64,000 nucleotides of DNA from Chitinophagaceae bacterium (GTDB lineage Bacteria > Bacteroidota > Bacteroidia > Chitinophagales > Chitinophagaceae): contig CANCVE010000008.1 in assembly GCA_947381435.1 (NCBI GenBank), positions 1 to 64,000 on the forward strand. Reading direction: 5' to 3'. Each line of letters opens with the position of its first letter. Within the stretch, counting starts at the first letter, position 1. Shown piece after piece: positions 45,841 through 55,045 of this stretch. The notes under the pieces were generated by a model. It saw nothing but the letters and a program-made list of their open reading frames with translations, was not told the DNA's origin and searched no databases. Position numbers and translations under genes: made by a program.

Positions 45841-46912
45841 TTGTATTCAATACTGCATTTGGTTTCCACTCTTCCAAGTCATCAAAATAAGTAGTACTAG
45901 CTCTACCCATAGATACATAACTTCTTGAGCCAAGTGTAAATGCTACCGCACCTTCACGACCAGAACGTTCGAAGCTTGATTTGCGAACCCATGCGTCAGA
46001 CTTTATATCGTATTCCCAAGTTTTTTGAGTGTACCCACCATTAATGCCTACAGTAAGGTAAGCCTTATCGCCCATTACAAATGAAACTGCACTATTACGT
46101 ACTATATCTGTGTAATCATCATCGTAACTAGCAGTGCTAATGTTTGTAAGTTGTTTTAATGGAGTCCATTTATCGGTAGTTGGATCGTAGCTCCAAAAAT
46201 CAGAAACGTTAGTTCCACCACCGCCAAGACCAGAAACTAGATAGGCTTTGTTGTTATAAACAAATGTTGTAGCAAGCATTCTTTTAAAACCACCTTTACT
46301 GTAGCCTTCTCCAGGATTAGGAACACCACCACCACCTACACTTGTTTTTAGGTTCCATTTGTCTGCTGTAGGATCATATTGCCATAAATCTTTCAAATAA
46401 CTGTTATCATAACCACAAGTTACGTAGCCATAGTTTCCGATAGAGAATGCAGACGCACCATATCTACCAGGCAAAGTGCCATTAGCAAATGGAGCTTTTT
46501 TAGACCAAGAATTGTTATCAACATTATAAGCCCAAGTATCTGTGAACTTGTTGTAGCCATCTGTACCAGTAGTTATGTAACCATTTCTTCCGATAGAGAA
46601 GGCAACAGCGCCATTTCTTGATGGGGCAGAATCGGTACTTGTTTGAGGAAGGCTAGCCAATTGTTGTTTCCAACTACCTGTTGAATCTACCGCCCAAAGA
46701 TCATTATATCTAATAGTACCATCATATCCAGTACCAATATAAGCTACATCGGCTATTACAAAACTTACAGGTTGATATCTTGCATTTGCATTACTTTCAG
46801 AGCTAGTAATCCAGTTGCCTTCTGTAAGAGGATTGGTAGTTGAAGGATTGCAGGCGAGGAACAAAAGAACCGCACTTGCAGGTAAGAAAAATAAATACTT
46901 AATCAGTTTCAT
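45833..46912 (-). CDS. Kelch-repeat lipoprotein
   Basis: A 359-residue protein with a lipobox (LLFLAC, Cys21) and six kelch blades, each ending in a YD or YN turn: YIGTGYDGTIRYNDLWAVD, YITTGTDGYNKFTDTWAYN, YVTCGYDNSYLKDLWQYD, YLVSGLGGGGTNVSDFWSYD, and two more. It forms a beta-propeller on the cell envelope. The GTDG/GYDG variations suggest a Bacteroidota-specific kelch group. It is in an operon with the DUF4907 gene. Confidence 0.88.
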   Translation of the reverse strand: MKLIKYLFFLPASAVLLFLACNPSTTNPLTEGNWITSSESNANARYQPVSFVIADVAYIGTGYDGTIRYNDLWAVDSTGSWKQQLASLPQTSTDSAPSRNGAVAFSIGRNGYITTGTDGYNKFTDTWAYNVDNNSWSKKAPFANGTLPGRYGASAFSIGNYGYVTCGYDNSYLKDLWQYDPTADKWNLKTSVGGGGVPNPGEGYSKGGFKRMLATTFVYNNKAYLVSGLGGGGTNVSDFWSYDPTTDKWTPLKQLTNISTASYDDDYTDIVRNSAVSFVMGDKAYLTVGINGGYTQKTWEYDIKSDAWVRKSSFERSGREGAVAFTLGSRSYVSMGRASTTYFDDLEEWKPNAVLNTND

Positions 46913-47226
46913 TATTAAAAATTTTCGCTGAAATTATAAGTGGCGATGTTAGGCAAATAGTTAAAATGGATTTTCGAACAGAATTTAATGATTAATAGCG
47001 ATATTATATCTACGAAATGGTAATTTAATCTACTTACATAATCCTTCATTTTAATGATTTGCAATAATTAGCTAATATCTGCTAGTTAACAGATGAAATA
47101 TATCCAATTGTCGGCATAATAACACTATTCGTCCAAAGTAACAATTCTGTAACAGGCAGTAATTATAGTATTGCCAATCTTAAAAGGTATTCTATTACTT
47201 TTGGCGGTATTAATTAATACAATCTT
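46913..47226. other. Divergent intergenic region
   Basis: 314 AT-rich bases between the kelch operon and the DUF4270 operon. The only signal I can support is the promoter box at 47196-47203. Confidence 0.6.
47196..47203 (+). promoter_or_regulatory. Candidate -7 box of the DUF4270 operon
   Basis: TACTTTTG fits TAnnTTTG, 23 bases before the ATG. ATTG at 47170-47173 is a near -33 element at 22-base spacing. Confidence 0.5.
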
Positions 47227-48567
47227 ATGCGGTTAAGGCAGTTTCTTTTGTTTTCTTTACTTATTTCAATTTATATCACTGCTTGTGAAAAAGTAGATAT
47301 ACAATATGGAACTCAATATTTGGATAATCAGTATACCCAAATAGTAAAGGTGGATACTTTTACTACTGATATTTCGACAGTGTTTGTAGATTCTTTCCAA
47401 ACATCTGCCTCTGGCATTACCCTTCTGGGAGGATACACCGATTCGGCTTTTGGAAGGATAGATACTAAATCTTACTTCGAGTTAACTCCACCTCCCTACA
47501 CTAAGAGTTACGATAGTGCCCGCTTTGATTCGTTACGTTTGATTCTTAGATTGAATAAGAATTATTATGGTGACACCACAAAGCCTTTGCATCTGGAAGT
47601 AAACAGGCTGTCGCAACAAATTAATTTCCCTGAAAATCAATATGCATTCTATAACACACAAAGTTTCTCTGTATTTCCTAAAGTGATTGGTTCTGGAGAT
47701 TTCCTTTTGAATCCTACTTTCTATTCGGATACTATCAGTATCAAAATGGATGATGCATTGGGGCGTGAGTTTTTGTCGAAATTAAAGAATGCTTCCGATC
47801 AGGATTTACAAAACGATAATAACTTCTTGTATTACTTTAACGGATTAAGAATTAGTAGCAATTCGGATGCTAAAATGATTATCAATTGCACCGACAATAT
47901 AACAATGAGGCTAAGTTTTTCTAGGCCGGGTTCGGATACTTTAGAGAAACACCACATTGATTTTACTTTGGGTAACAAGCAACACCATTTTAACGCTGTA
48001 AAAACCGATAGAAGCAATTTGAAAACACCATTACAAAAGATTGATCATTTTAACAACATCATTTCTGGCGCCTCAATGGGTAATAGAGCATTCTCTCAGT
48101 ATACTTCGGGAGTAATGGCAAGAATCAAGTTCCCATCAATAAAAGAATTGTTGAAATTGCCTAATTATGTAAAAATATTAACTGCCAAACTAAAGGTTGT
48201 ACCAATGAGGGGATCTTATGATACCCATTATTTCTTGCCTCCCTCATTAAGTTTGTGTAGTACCGATATAACAAATAATGTGGGATCACCTCTTGTTGCA
48301 GGAGGAACAGGAGAGACACAGAATGGTAACCTTTATTTGGATAATACCTACAATGACAATACCGTTTACACTTACGATGTATCTAATTACATAAAAAATC
48401 TTGTAACAAACCCTCAGAGTAATAATTACGGGTTGTTATTATTGCCTCCTACGGCTGCTTCAACAACCGAGTTTTCTAGAATAATAATTGGCAACAAGAA
48501 TTTATTACCAGAAAATAAGAATACGACTAAGCTAGAGATTTATTATTTAACCATACAGCCACAATAA
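47227..48567 (+). CDS. DUF4270 family lipoprotein
   Basis: A 446-residue exported lipoprotein (lipobox YITAC, Cys20) of the Bacteroidota-specific DUF4270 family. The N-terminal region TFTTDISTVFVDSFQTSASG and the GGYTDSAFGRIDTKSYFEL motif are characteristic. It has beta-rich composition. It is first in a three-gene set with an outer-membrane protein and a SurA-like chaperone, which points to envelope assembly. Function otherwise unknown. Confidence 0.88.
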   Translation: MRLRQFLLFSLLISIYITACEKVDIQYGTQYLDNQYTQIVKVDTFTTDISTVFVDSFQTSASGITLLGGYTDSAFGRIDTKSYFELTPPPYTKSYDSARFDSLRLILRLNKNYYGDTTKPLHLEVNRLSQQINFPENQYAFYNTQSFSVFPKVIGSGDFLLNPTFYSDTISIKMDDALGREFLSKLKNASDQDLQNDNNFLYYFNGLRISSNSDAKMIINCTDNITMRLSFSRPGSDTLEKHHIDFTLGNKQHHFNAVKTDRSNLKTPLQKIDHFNNIISGASMGNRAFSQYTSGVMARIKFPSIKELLKLPNYVKILTAKLKVVPMRGSYDTHYFLPPSLSLCSTDITNNVGSPLVAGGTGETQNGNLYLDNTYNDNTVYTYDVSNYIKNLVTNPQSNNYGLLLLPPTAASTTEFSRIIIGNKNLLPENKNTTKLEIYYLTIQPQ

Positions 48568-48577
48568 GCAAATAAGA

Positions 48578-49837
48578 ATGATGACAAAGAAAATTATTTT
48601 AAATATTGCTGCTATTATTTGCTTCAATTGTGTAGTATTTGGACAAAATAACAACTCTCCTTATTCCATTATTGGTATTGGAGACATTGAGCATAGCAGC
48701 TATGATAGAACTTCGGGAATGGGGCATGCAGGATTGGCATTATCTTCAAACAGGTTCTTGTACAACGCCAATGCAGCATCACTCAGTGCATTGGATGATA
48801 AGTTTTTTAATATAGAGATGTCTGCATCTGCCAAGTTTGTTCAATACGCAGGTACACCTATCTCAGCTAGTGCCAATTCATCTTCTGATTTGCAGATAAA
48901 AAAGATATCAATAGCCATTAAAGCATTGCCAAAGTGGGGTGTAGGATTTGGTTTGCTTCCTTATAGCAACACTAGCTATCAATTCTACAGCAACAAATAC
49001 ATTGTAGGTACTAATAACAATACTACAAGTGCCTATTATCAAGGTTCGGGGCATGTGAGCCAAATGTATTTATCTAATGGTTATCAATTGACCAAAGGAT
49101 TATCTATTGGGTTACAGGCTTCTTATTTATTTGGACAATTAAACCAAACAGAAAATATATCTCCGGGAGGAGGAATAGACAGTGCATTAGTTACTACCAG
49201 AAAAATAGATATTGGCACTCCCTATTTTAAACCTGGATTTCAATACCATACTAAACTCAATCATAACTGGCAATTGCTTCTAGGTGGTACAGCTACCTTT
49301 AAAAAGTCAATTAATGGCAGCTATAGTTTGTCTGTTTCTGATGGAAATACAACTTCATCGTATCCCGATTTTAAAGGAAAAGACATTACCCTTCCTGCTC
49401 AATATTCTGGAAGTATTGCAGCTAAATTGAAGGATAAATACACTTTTGCGGTGGATTATTCCTACCAGAACTTGAACGATTTAAATGTACATGGATACAA
49501 TTACAGAATGGTGAATAGTAATTTTTTGGCCGCAGGGTTTGAGTTATCTAAAAAGCAGACATACAGGGACTTAACCTTTGAACGCCATTTTTTACAAGCA
49601 GGTGTATTCTATAGTAACTCTTATTTGCAAGTAAATGGTCAACAGATAGCAAACTATGGCTTTACATTTGGCGGAGGAAAAAACTTAATAAGAAGCAATC
49701 TAGGCGTTCAATTGAATGTAGAATTGGGCGTACATGGCACAACAACTGCAGGATTGATAGAAGAGCGTTATGCGCAAGTAAACCTTATTTTGAGCTACAG
49801 AGATTTCTGGTATGTAAAAGTTAAGAAGTTTGATTAA
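48578..49837 (+). CDS. Outer-membrane beta-barrel protein
   Basis: A 419-residue protein with signal peptide (ILNIAAIICFNCVVFGQ). The start of the mature protein (SPYSIIGIGDIEHSSYDRTS, GMGHAGLALSS) and the alternating aromatic strands resemble the FadL/OmpP1-like barrels of Bacteroidota. It begins 10 bases after the DUF4270 stop and is almost certainly in the same transcript. Substrate or partner unknown. Confidence 0.82.
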   Translation: MMTKKIILNIAAIICFNCVVFGQNNNSPYSIIGIGDIEHSSYDRTSGMGHAGLALSSNRFLYNANAASLSALDDKFFNIEMSASAKFVQYAGTPISASANSSSDLQIKKISIAIKALPKWGVGFGLLPYSNTSYQFYSNKYIVGTNNNTTSAYYQGSGHVSQMYLSNGYQLTKGLSIGLQASYLFGQLNQTENISPGGGIDSALVTTRKIDIGTPYFKPGFQYHTKLNHNWQLLLGGTATFKKSINGSYSLSVSDGNTTSSYPDFKGKDITLPAQYSGSIAAKLKDKYTFAVDYSYQNLNDLNVHGYNYRMVNSNFLAAGFELSKKQTYRDLTFERHFLQAGVFYSNSYLQVNGQQIANYGFTFGGGKNLIRSNLGVQLNVELGVHGTTTAGLIEERYAQVNLILSYRDFWYVKVKKFD

Positions 49838-49878
49838 AGGAATTAAACGTCCCATTTCTTAACAGCAAATTCATCAAC

Positions 49879-51243
49879 ATGAAAAAATATTTATTAAGCA
49901 TAACATTACTGTCCATTTATCTTTCTGGTTCAGCACAAACTAAGAAGGTAACGGCAGATAAGATAGTAGGGCAGGTTGGAGACAAGATAGTTTTGCTATC
50001 GGACATTAATAATGCCATCGCTGATTATAAAAGACAAGGACAAGAAGCGCAATTACCTGCTAACCCTGAGTGTGCATTTTTGGAAGGACAACTCATACAA
50101 AAGGCATTGGTACTTCAGGCAGAAAAGGACTCTTTGATAGTTAGTGAAGACGATATTGAGGCGGGGCTAGATAATCAAATTAGAGGGTTCATTAATGCTT
50201 ATGGCTCTAAAGAAGTGCTAGAGGAGGTGGCAGGAAGAACGGTGTATCAGATTAAAGAAGATTTTAGAATCCCTTTTAAAGAACGCAAACTTGCCGACCA
50301 GATGAGGGGTAAAATATTGGAGAACATCAAGATTTCTCCAGTAGAAGTAAAGGCTTATTATGATAAGATTCCGAAGGATAGTTTGCCATTTTATGAAAGT
50401 GAAATTCAGATAAACCAAATACTTTCTCAACCCAAAGCGAGTAAGGAAATAGAAGAATATTGTGTAAAACAATTGTATGAGTATAAGCGCCAAGCGGAGA
50501 GTGGCGTAAAGAAGTTTGACCAATTGTGTAAGCTTTATTCTGAAGATCCGGGAAGTAAGGATAATGGGGGGCAATATAATCTTAACCGTACCAGTAAAGA
50601 ATTTGACCCAACGTTTACTTCGTCTGCTTTTAGGCTGAAAGAAGGTCAGATTTCTAATGTGGTAAAGACTAAGTTTGGCTTTCATTTAATACAGATGGTG
50701 AGTAGGGCAGGCGATGATGCAGTGGTGAGGCATTTGCTAAAAATACCTCAGGTTACTGAAGATGAAATTAAAATATCTGTAAAGAAACTAGACTCTGCTA
50801 GAACGATTGTTCAGAATGGGTTCTTAAGTTTTGGCGAGGCGGTAGATAAGTTTAGTGATGATGAAAGCAGTAAATTTAATGGAGGTACTATAACTGCAAG
50901 AGATGGTTCTTCGTTTTTAAATATTGATCAATTGGATAAAGATCTTGTGATAACACTGAAGAATTTGAAGCCAGGCGATATATCAAAGCCTAGTTCTTAT
51001 ACCGATGAAAGAGGCAGAAAGATGGTGCGCATTGTTTACTTGAAAAACAGAACACAACCCCATCGTGAAAACCTAAAGGAAGATTATAATAGAGTTGCGG
51101 ATAGGGCATTAGAAGAAAAAAAGCGTAATGCACTAGCTAAATGGTTTCAGGAACATTTGCCTACTTACTACATAAATATTGATGAGGCTTATAAAAACTG
51201 CAGCAGTTTAGGAAATTGGTGGAAGTATTCTTCGACAAAGTAG
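49879..51243 (+). CDS. SurA-like periplasmic peptidyl-prolyl isomerase
   Basis: A 454-residue periplasmic chaperone. After a signal peptide (LLSITLLSIYLSGSAQ) comes a SurA-type N-terminal domain (KIVGQVGDKIVLLSDINNAI). Two parvulin domains follow; the first is well conserved (GGQYNLNRTSKEFDPTFTSS, GFHLIQMVSRAG), the second more degenerate (GGTITARDGSSFLNIDQLD). It would help fold outer-membrane proteins, such as the barrel protein encoded just upstream. Confidence 0.88.
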   Translation: MKKYLLSITLLSIYLSGSAQTKKVTADKIVGQVGDKIVLLSDINNAIADYKRQGQEAQLPANPECAFLEGQLIQKALVLQAEKDSLIVSEDDIEAGLDNQIRGFINAYGSKEVLEEVAGRTVYQIKEDFRIPFKERKLADQMRGKILENIKISPVEVKAYYDKIPKDSLPFYESEIQINQILSQPKASKEIEEYCVKQLYEYKRQAESGVKKFDQLCKLYSEDPGSKDNGGQYNLNRTSKEFDPTFTSSAFRLKEGQISNVVKTKFGFHLIQMVSRAGDDAVVRHLLKIPQVTEDEIKISVKKLDSARTIVQNGFLSFGEAVDKFSDDESSKFNGGTITARDGSSFLNIDQLDKDLVITLKNLKPGDISKPSSYTDERGRKMVRIVYLKNRTQPHRENLKEDYNRVADRALEEKKRNALAKWFQEHLPTYYINIDEAYKNCSSLGNWWKYSSTK

Positions 51244-51315
51244 TGCTACAATTGTAAATTGCTAATTGATTGGCTTGACTTTCATTAATTAAAAAAGAAA
51301 ACTAATTTAAGTTAT

Positions 51316-51350
51316 AAAAGACGCTCCTTAACGAAGGGGGCGTCTTTTTT
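51316..51350 (+). terminator. Intrinsic terminator after the SurA-like gene
   Basis: AAAAGACGCTCC (51316-51327) pairs with GGGGCGTCTTTT (51337-51348) with G-U pairing, followed by T-run. Confidence 0.8.
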
Positions 51351-51450
51351 GTTTTTGACGCTTACCTAGAAATGGGGTTGATTAGCCGCTACCGATTACT
51401 AGAGATATTTCTTTATAAGAGACTTACTGAATTATAGTTGGATAGCTAAC

Positions 51451-51500
51451 GTTTAACCCAGATTGCGCAGTAACGGGCTATTGCGTAATCTGGGATAAAC
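51451..51500. repeat. Large REP-like palindrome
   Basis: Arms of 23 bases (51451-51473, core CCCAGATTGCGCAGTAA; 51478-51500, core CTATTGCGTAATCTGGG) pair with four substitutions around the tetraloop CGGG. Non-coding. It resembles a repetitive extragenic palindrome. Confidence 0.65.
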
Positions 51501-51564
51501 TATTTATAAAAGAATAATGGCTCCTTTCGTTTCAAAAAGGTACATTACACCCTTTGAGTTCTTT

Positions 51565-51816
51565 TATTGGCTGACAAAAAGCTTTCATTGGCATACGATG
51601 TTCATTCATTGGTATGTATGAAGCTTTCATTGGTACACGAAGCTTCATCATTGGTATATGTGAAGCTTTCATTGGCATACGAAGCTTCATCATTGGCATG
51701 TGTGGAGCTTTCATTGGCATACAAAGCTTCATCATTGGTATATGTGAAGCGTTCATCGGTATACGAAGCTTCATCATTGGTATATGTGAAGCATTCAATG
51801 GCATACAAAGTTTCAT
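51565..51816. repeat. Intergenic tandem array D: twelve units of 21 nt in a 42-nt alternation
   Basis: Twelve units of exactly 21 nt (51565-51816). Each begins CATTGG and carries an AAGCTT or GAAGCTTC palindrome. Odd and even units alternate between CATTGGTATATGTGAAGC and CATTGGCATACGAAGC types, which gives a 42-nt super-period. The stretch stays open in several frames, so long spurious ORFs cover it. The rest of 51244-52016 holds a terminator and a palindrome only. Confidence 0.95.
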
Positions 51817-52016
51817 CAATTTTAAAAAAATAACACACAACGTCCCTCGCATAACAACCAAAATAGTGGTCCTCCCCGGACTTGTCACGTTGCAATAGCG
51901 CAAAAACCTAGAAAGTCAGAACAGAATTGAGAATTGAAAGTAGAAAGTCAAGCGTAAAAGTTAATAGTCAAACGGTTTCGGGGAATATCATTATTTATCA
52001 TTAAAATTTTAAGGTT

Positions 52017-52928
52017 ATGTTGAATTTAGGTCAATCGAATGAATACAGGCGTTTTAAAAGTCTAGACGACCTTTTTAATCTTCCAAGTAGTGTTGTTGTT
52101 ATTAACACTTTTACACCATTTAAAGATGAGGTTGTTATTTATCATAGTGATTTTATAAAGTTAGATTTACTTATACCTAATAAAGGAGCACTTTCTACAG
52201 GTGTAACTACTGAAAAATTTGTGGATAAGGAAAAGATAGCGAAGGAAATGGGCTTGATTTGTAAAAAAGCCAAAGCTTTTGCCATTAAAACTGGTGATAA
52301 TATACTAGAGGTGGCTGTGAATGTGAGTGTTTCGGAAATATTGAGGAAGAAGGAAGCGGATGTTTTGCCGTTTGTAATAAATATTATTGCCGCTGTAAAC
52401 CCTTTTATTACTAATGTTTTATTTATTCCTTATGGCATTACATCGGTAAAACTTGCTACGCAATTGGCAAATGCTACTACTTATAATGCTAGTATTGGTG
52501 TGGCTGGAAGCATTATAAAAACGAGCGATATTGCGAATAAAAATATTAATTCGGCTATTAAGGTGTTGCAAACAAGCCTGCATACTTTTGATTTGCTTAT
52601 TGATGAATTTGAAGTGGTAAACCCAGATTTTGTGGCAAGCTATCATCTTAATGCAGAAGCGCAACACATTGGAATACACCATAGTGGCGTATATGGGGTT
52701 GTGACAGATGTGGCGACTGGCGAACCAATTTATGGAGCGACGATTAAAATTTTGGGGGCTGCTAAGAGTGCTACTACTGACCTTTTGGGTAAGTATGAGA
52801 TGAGCCCTGTGGGTACAAAGATTTATCAACTTGAAGTTACTGTACCTGGGTATGTTTCTCAGATTGTTATTCACCATATTTTTACTGGCGTTATTGGGGT
52901 AAGGAATTTTGCGATGGTGAAGCTTTAG
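52017..52928 (+). CDS. Hypothetical protein with C-terminal carboxypeptidase-regulatory-like domain
   Basis: A 303-residue protein without a signal peptide. The first about 215 residues are helical and of unknown family (TFDLLIDEFEVVNPDFVASY). The last about 80 form a CarboxypepD_reg-like beta sandwich (GVYGVVTDVATGEPIYGATI, TTDLLGKYEMSPV), a domain usually found in exported proteins. The lack of an export signal makes the location unclear. Confidence 0.7.
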   Translation: MLNLGQSNEYRRFKSLDDLFNLPSSVVVINTFTPFKDEVVIYHSDFIKLDLLIPNKGALSTGVTTEKFVDKEKIAKEMGLICKKAKAFAIKTGDNILEVAVNVSVSEILRKKEADVLPFVINIIAAVNPFITNVLFIPYGITSVKLATQLANATTYNASIGVAGSIIKTSDIANKNINSAIKVLQTSLHTFDLLIDEFEVVNPDFVASYHLNAEAQHIGIHHSGVYGVVTDVATGEPIYGATIKILGAAKSATTDLLGKYEMSPVGTKIYQLEVTVPGYVSQIVIHHIFTGVIGVRNFAMVKL

Positions 52929-53126
52929 CGTAGTGGTTTTAATTTATTTAGTTTGAAAGTCCGTTGGGTTTAGTGCCTGACGGGCTTTTTTTGTACAGGA
53001 AAAAAACAAACAGACTTCATTTTAGGACACATCATTTGAGGATGCACTACACTTTTTTTTGACCCTCATCCCAAATAACGAGAATCTGGGAACCCATTTC
53101 GAATTGTTGAGACATGCAGCAATAAT

Positions 53127-53357
53127 TTACAGACAGGCATCTATTGCTTTGGATAATTGATAGTCTTGGTCTGTAATAACATCTCCAGCATCGTGTGTAT
53201 TTAACCAAATTTGCACCTTGTTGTAGGTATTTGTCCAACGTGGATGATGATTTAGCCGTTCTGCTTCTGCTGCTACTTTTGTTATGAAAGTAAAAGCATC
53301 GGCAAAATTCTTGAAGATAAATTCTTTGTAAAGGCAATTGTTTTCTATCGTCCACAT
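53127..53357 (-). CDS. phhB: Pterin-4a-carbinolamine dehydratase
   Basis: A 76-residue PCD/DCoH enzyme that dehydrates the carbinolamine formed during aromatic amino-acid hydroxylation. The motif EAERLNHHPRWTNTYNKV and LNTHDAG are diagnostic. The ATG at 53357 (MWTIENNCLYKEF) fits the usual N-terminus. An in-frame ATG at 53390 would add 11 residues. Confidence 0.9.
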   Translation of the reverse strand: MWTIENNCLYKEFIFKNFADAFTFITKVAAEAERLNHHPRWTNTYNKVQIWLNTHDAGDVITDQDYQLSKAIDACL

Positions 53358-53418
53358 ATATTTATTGTTCTTGTAAGGTGCTAAGTTCATACATTGCCTC
53401 TATTTAAAATTGATTTTA

Positions 53419-54177
53419 ATGAGATATGCTGTTTTATTTGCTTTTATAACCTGTTTGGGTGTTAATGAATCGATTGCACAGGCAAAAATATCTTTAGGAA
53501 TAAAGATGGGTACAGCCATTCCGGGCATTGGCTTAAACAGCGCTAATCCTGTTATGGATGGATATAAGAACCAATTGGCACCTTGTTTTGGCTTTGTACT
53601 TGAAACTGGATTAAATAAAAAATGGTCATTGCTGAATGAATTGAATTACGCAACAATTAGTATAAGAAAAAACGGCAGTCAGGTTATACCAAAGAGTGCT
53701 TACGAAAACCTGAACCTTACTCGATACAATTTTCCTGACTTTATGTACGCCAATTTTGAAAGCAATATCAAAATAAAATATGTAGAGATCCCCATGATGT
53801 TAAAATACTACATACGCCAAAATGGTAAAATTAATTTCTTTGTTAATGGTGGTCCATTTGTAGGGTTATTAGTTTACGGCAATATAAAAACTAGTGGTAC
53901 GGGAAAAGTTTACACCGATGCTGCTTATACAAATCCTATTACACCTTTTCCGCTAAACCTAAATCAGGAACAGAACGTACAGGATAGGCTAGAAGATATT
54001 AATTATGGTTTTCAAGGTGGAATTGGTGTTACGCTTACAAACAGTTTTGGGGAACTCTTTGCGAATCTGAATGGAACTTTTGGTTTTAATAATATGCAAC
54101 GAAATAAAATTGATGGTGAAAATAAGTCAGCAGAGGCAACTTTGTGTGTAGGGTATCTTATTCATCTCAGTAAATAA
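53419..54177 (+). CDS. Outer-membrane beta-barrel protein (PorT/OmpW-like size)
   Basis: A 252-residue exported protein with signal peptide (YAVLFAFITCLGVNESIAQ). Repeated amphipathic strands (ISLGIKMGTAIPGIGLN, YVEIPMMLKYYIRQNGKINF, FVNGGPFVGLLVYG) place it with the outer-membrane beta-barrel domain (PF13568) group. The frame is open from a TTG at 53410, but the ATG at 53419 precedes the signal peptide. Role unknown. Confidence 0.82.
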   Translation: MRYAVLFAFITCLGVNESIAQAKISLGIKMGTAIPGIGLNSANPVMDGYKNQLAPCFGFVLETGLNKKWSLLNELNYATISIRKNGSQVIPKSAYENLNLTRYNFPDFMYANFESNIKIKYVEIPMMLKYYIRQNGKINFFVNGGPFVGLLVYGNIKTSGTGKVYTDAAYTNPITPFPLNLNQEQNVQDRLEDINYGFQGGIGVTLTNSFGELFANLNGTFGFNNMQRNKIDGENKSAEATLCVGYLIHLSK

Positions 54178-54351
54178 TCACGTTTGAAGCACTCATCCGC
54201 TGATTTAGAATGTGCTTTCACCGAAAACTAAAATAAATCAACATTTCGTTAGCAATTTTAAATTCTTTTGGCATTGGGTTTGTTATTTTAGAATTATAGA
54301 AAGCAAATAAATTATTTAAAGTTTTTCTCATAAGCAGTTAGTTTTGGTTGC

Positions 54352-54382
54352 GGCTCCGATTTTTATCGGGGCCAATTTTTTT
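54352..54382 (+). terminator. Intrinsic terminator in intergenic region
   Basis: GGCTCCGAT (54352-54360) pairs with ATCGGGGCC (54365-54373), tetraloop TTTT, followed by AATTTTTTTTT. It lies 175 bases beyond the barrel gene, so it may end that long 3' UTR or a short RNA gene in between. No other content is seen in 54178-54467. Confidence 0.8.
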
Positions 54383-54467
54383 TAGGCCATTTTCGTTCAG
54401 ATTTAGCCAACTAAACACACTTTTATACTTCATATTTAGGTCTCTTTTTCAGTTCGTTTAGTTTTTA

Positions 54468-54498
54468 TTTGAAATATAACAACATTACTCTACATTTG
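54468..54498 (+). promoter_or_regulatory. Promoter of the rimP-nusA-infB operon
   Basis: TTTG (54468-54471), 19 bases, then TACATTTG (54491-54498), a textbook Bacteroidota -33/-7 pair. Transcription would start near 54505, about 45 bases before rimP. Confidence 0.75.
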
Positions 54499-54508
54499 CA
54501 GCGAAGAA

Positions 54509-54538
54509 AAAAGAGGGAACGACTATCGTTCCCTTCTT
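54509..54538 (+). promoter_or_regulatory. Leader hairpin before rimP (possible attenuator)
   Basis: AAAAGAGGGAACGA (54509-54522) pairs with TCGTTCCCTTCTT (54526-54538), three-base loop, then a T-rich TATTTATATC. It sits between the predicted start of transcription and the rimP ATG. Because nusA is in this operon, a NusA-sensitive attenuator is plausible but unproven. Confidence 0.55.
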
Positions 54539-54548
54539 ATTTATATCT

Positions 54549-55016
54549 ATGGCAGCGGATACATTACAACAAATACAATCGTGGTTAGAAGAAATACTAA
54601 CAGAGTTTCCTGAACTTTTTTTAGTTAGTCTTAAAATTAAACCTACGAATAACATCAAAGTTTTTATTGATGGGGATAATGGTTTTTCTATTGATTCATG
54701 CAAAAGAATCAACAGAAAATTATATAAAACAATCGAAGAGGCGCTAATCTATCCCGAAGGTGATTTCAGTCTTGAGGTATCAAGTCCGGGCGTAACTGAA
54801 CCCCTAAAGTTGCACAGACAATACACAAAAAATATAGGCAGAGACATTGAAATTATTTTTAAAGATGATACATCGAAAATAGGCACTTTGTTGACTGTTG
54901 CAGAGGATGACATCATTATTGAACAAACTGAGGGTAAAGGCAAAAAGGCTGTAGTACAGCAAGTAGTAATTCCATTTGCCAATATAAAGTCGGCAATAGT
55001 TCAAATCAAATTTTAA
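54549..55016 (+). CDS. rimP: Ribosome maturation factor RimP
   Basis: A 155-residue cytoplasmic factor for 30S maturation. The N-terminal domain ends with SLEVSSPGVTEPLKLHRQY, the family hallmark, followed by the C-terminal SH3-like domain (GTLLTVAEDDIIIEQTEG, IPFANIKSAIVQIKF). First gene of the conserved rimP-nusA-infB operon. Confidence 0.95.
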   Translation: MAADTLQQIQSWLEEILTEFPELFLVSLKIKPTNNIKVFIDGDNGFSIDSCKRINRKLYKTIEEALIYPEGDFSLEVSSPGVTEPLKLHRQYTKNIGRDIEIIFKDDTSKIGTLLTVAEDDIIIEQTEGKGKKAVVQQVVIPFANIKSAIVQIKF

Positions 55017-55045
55017 AGTACATTCCAAAAATAGATTTTTAGATT

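Noticed and set aside
51532-51903. Several overlapping open frames on both strands over array D
   Set aside because: Produced by the 21-nt period; no signal, composition or homology typical of a protein.
54178-54382. Small RNA gene ending at the 54352-54373 terminator
   Set aside because: No promoter with the phylum consensus was found at a suitable distance; it could equally be the 3' UTR of the barrel gene.
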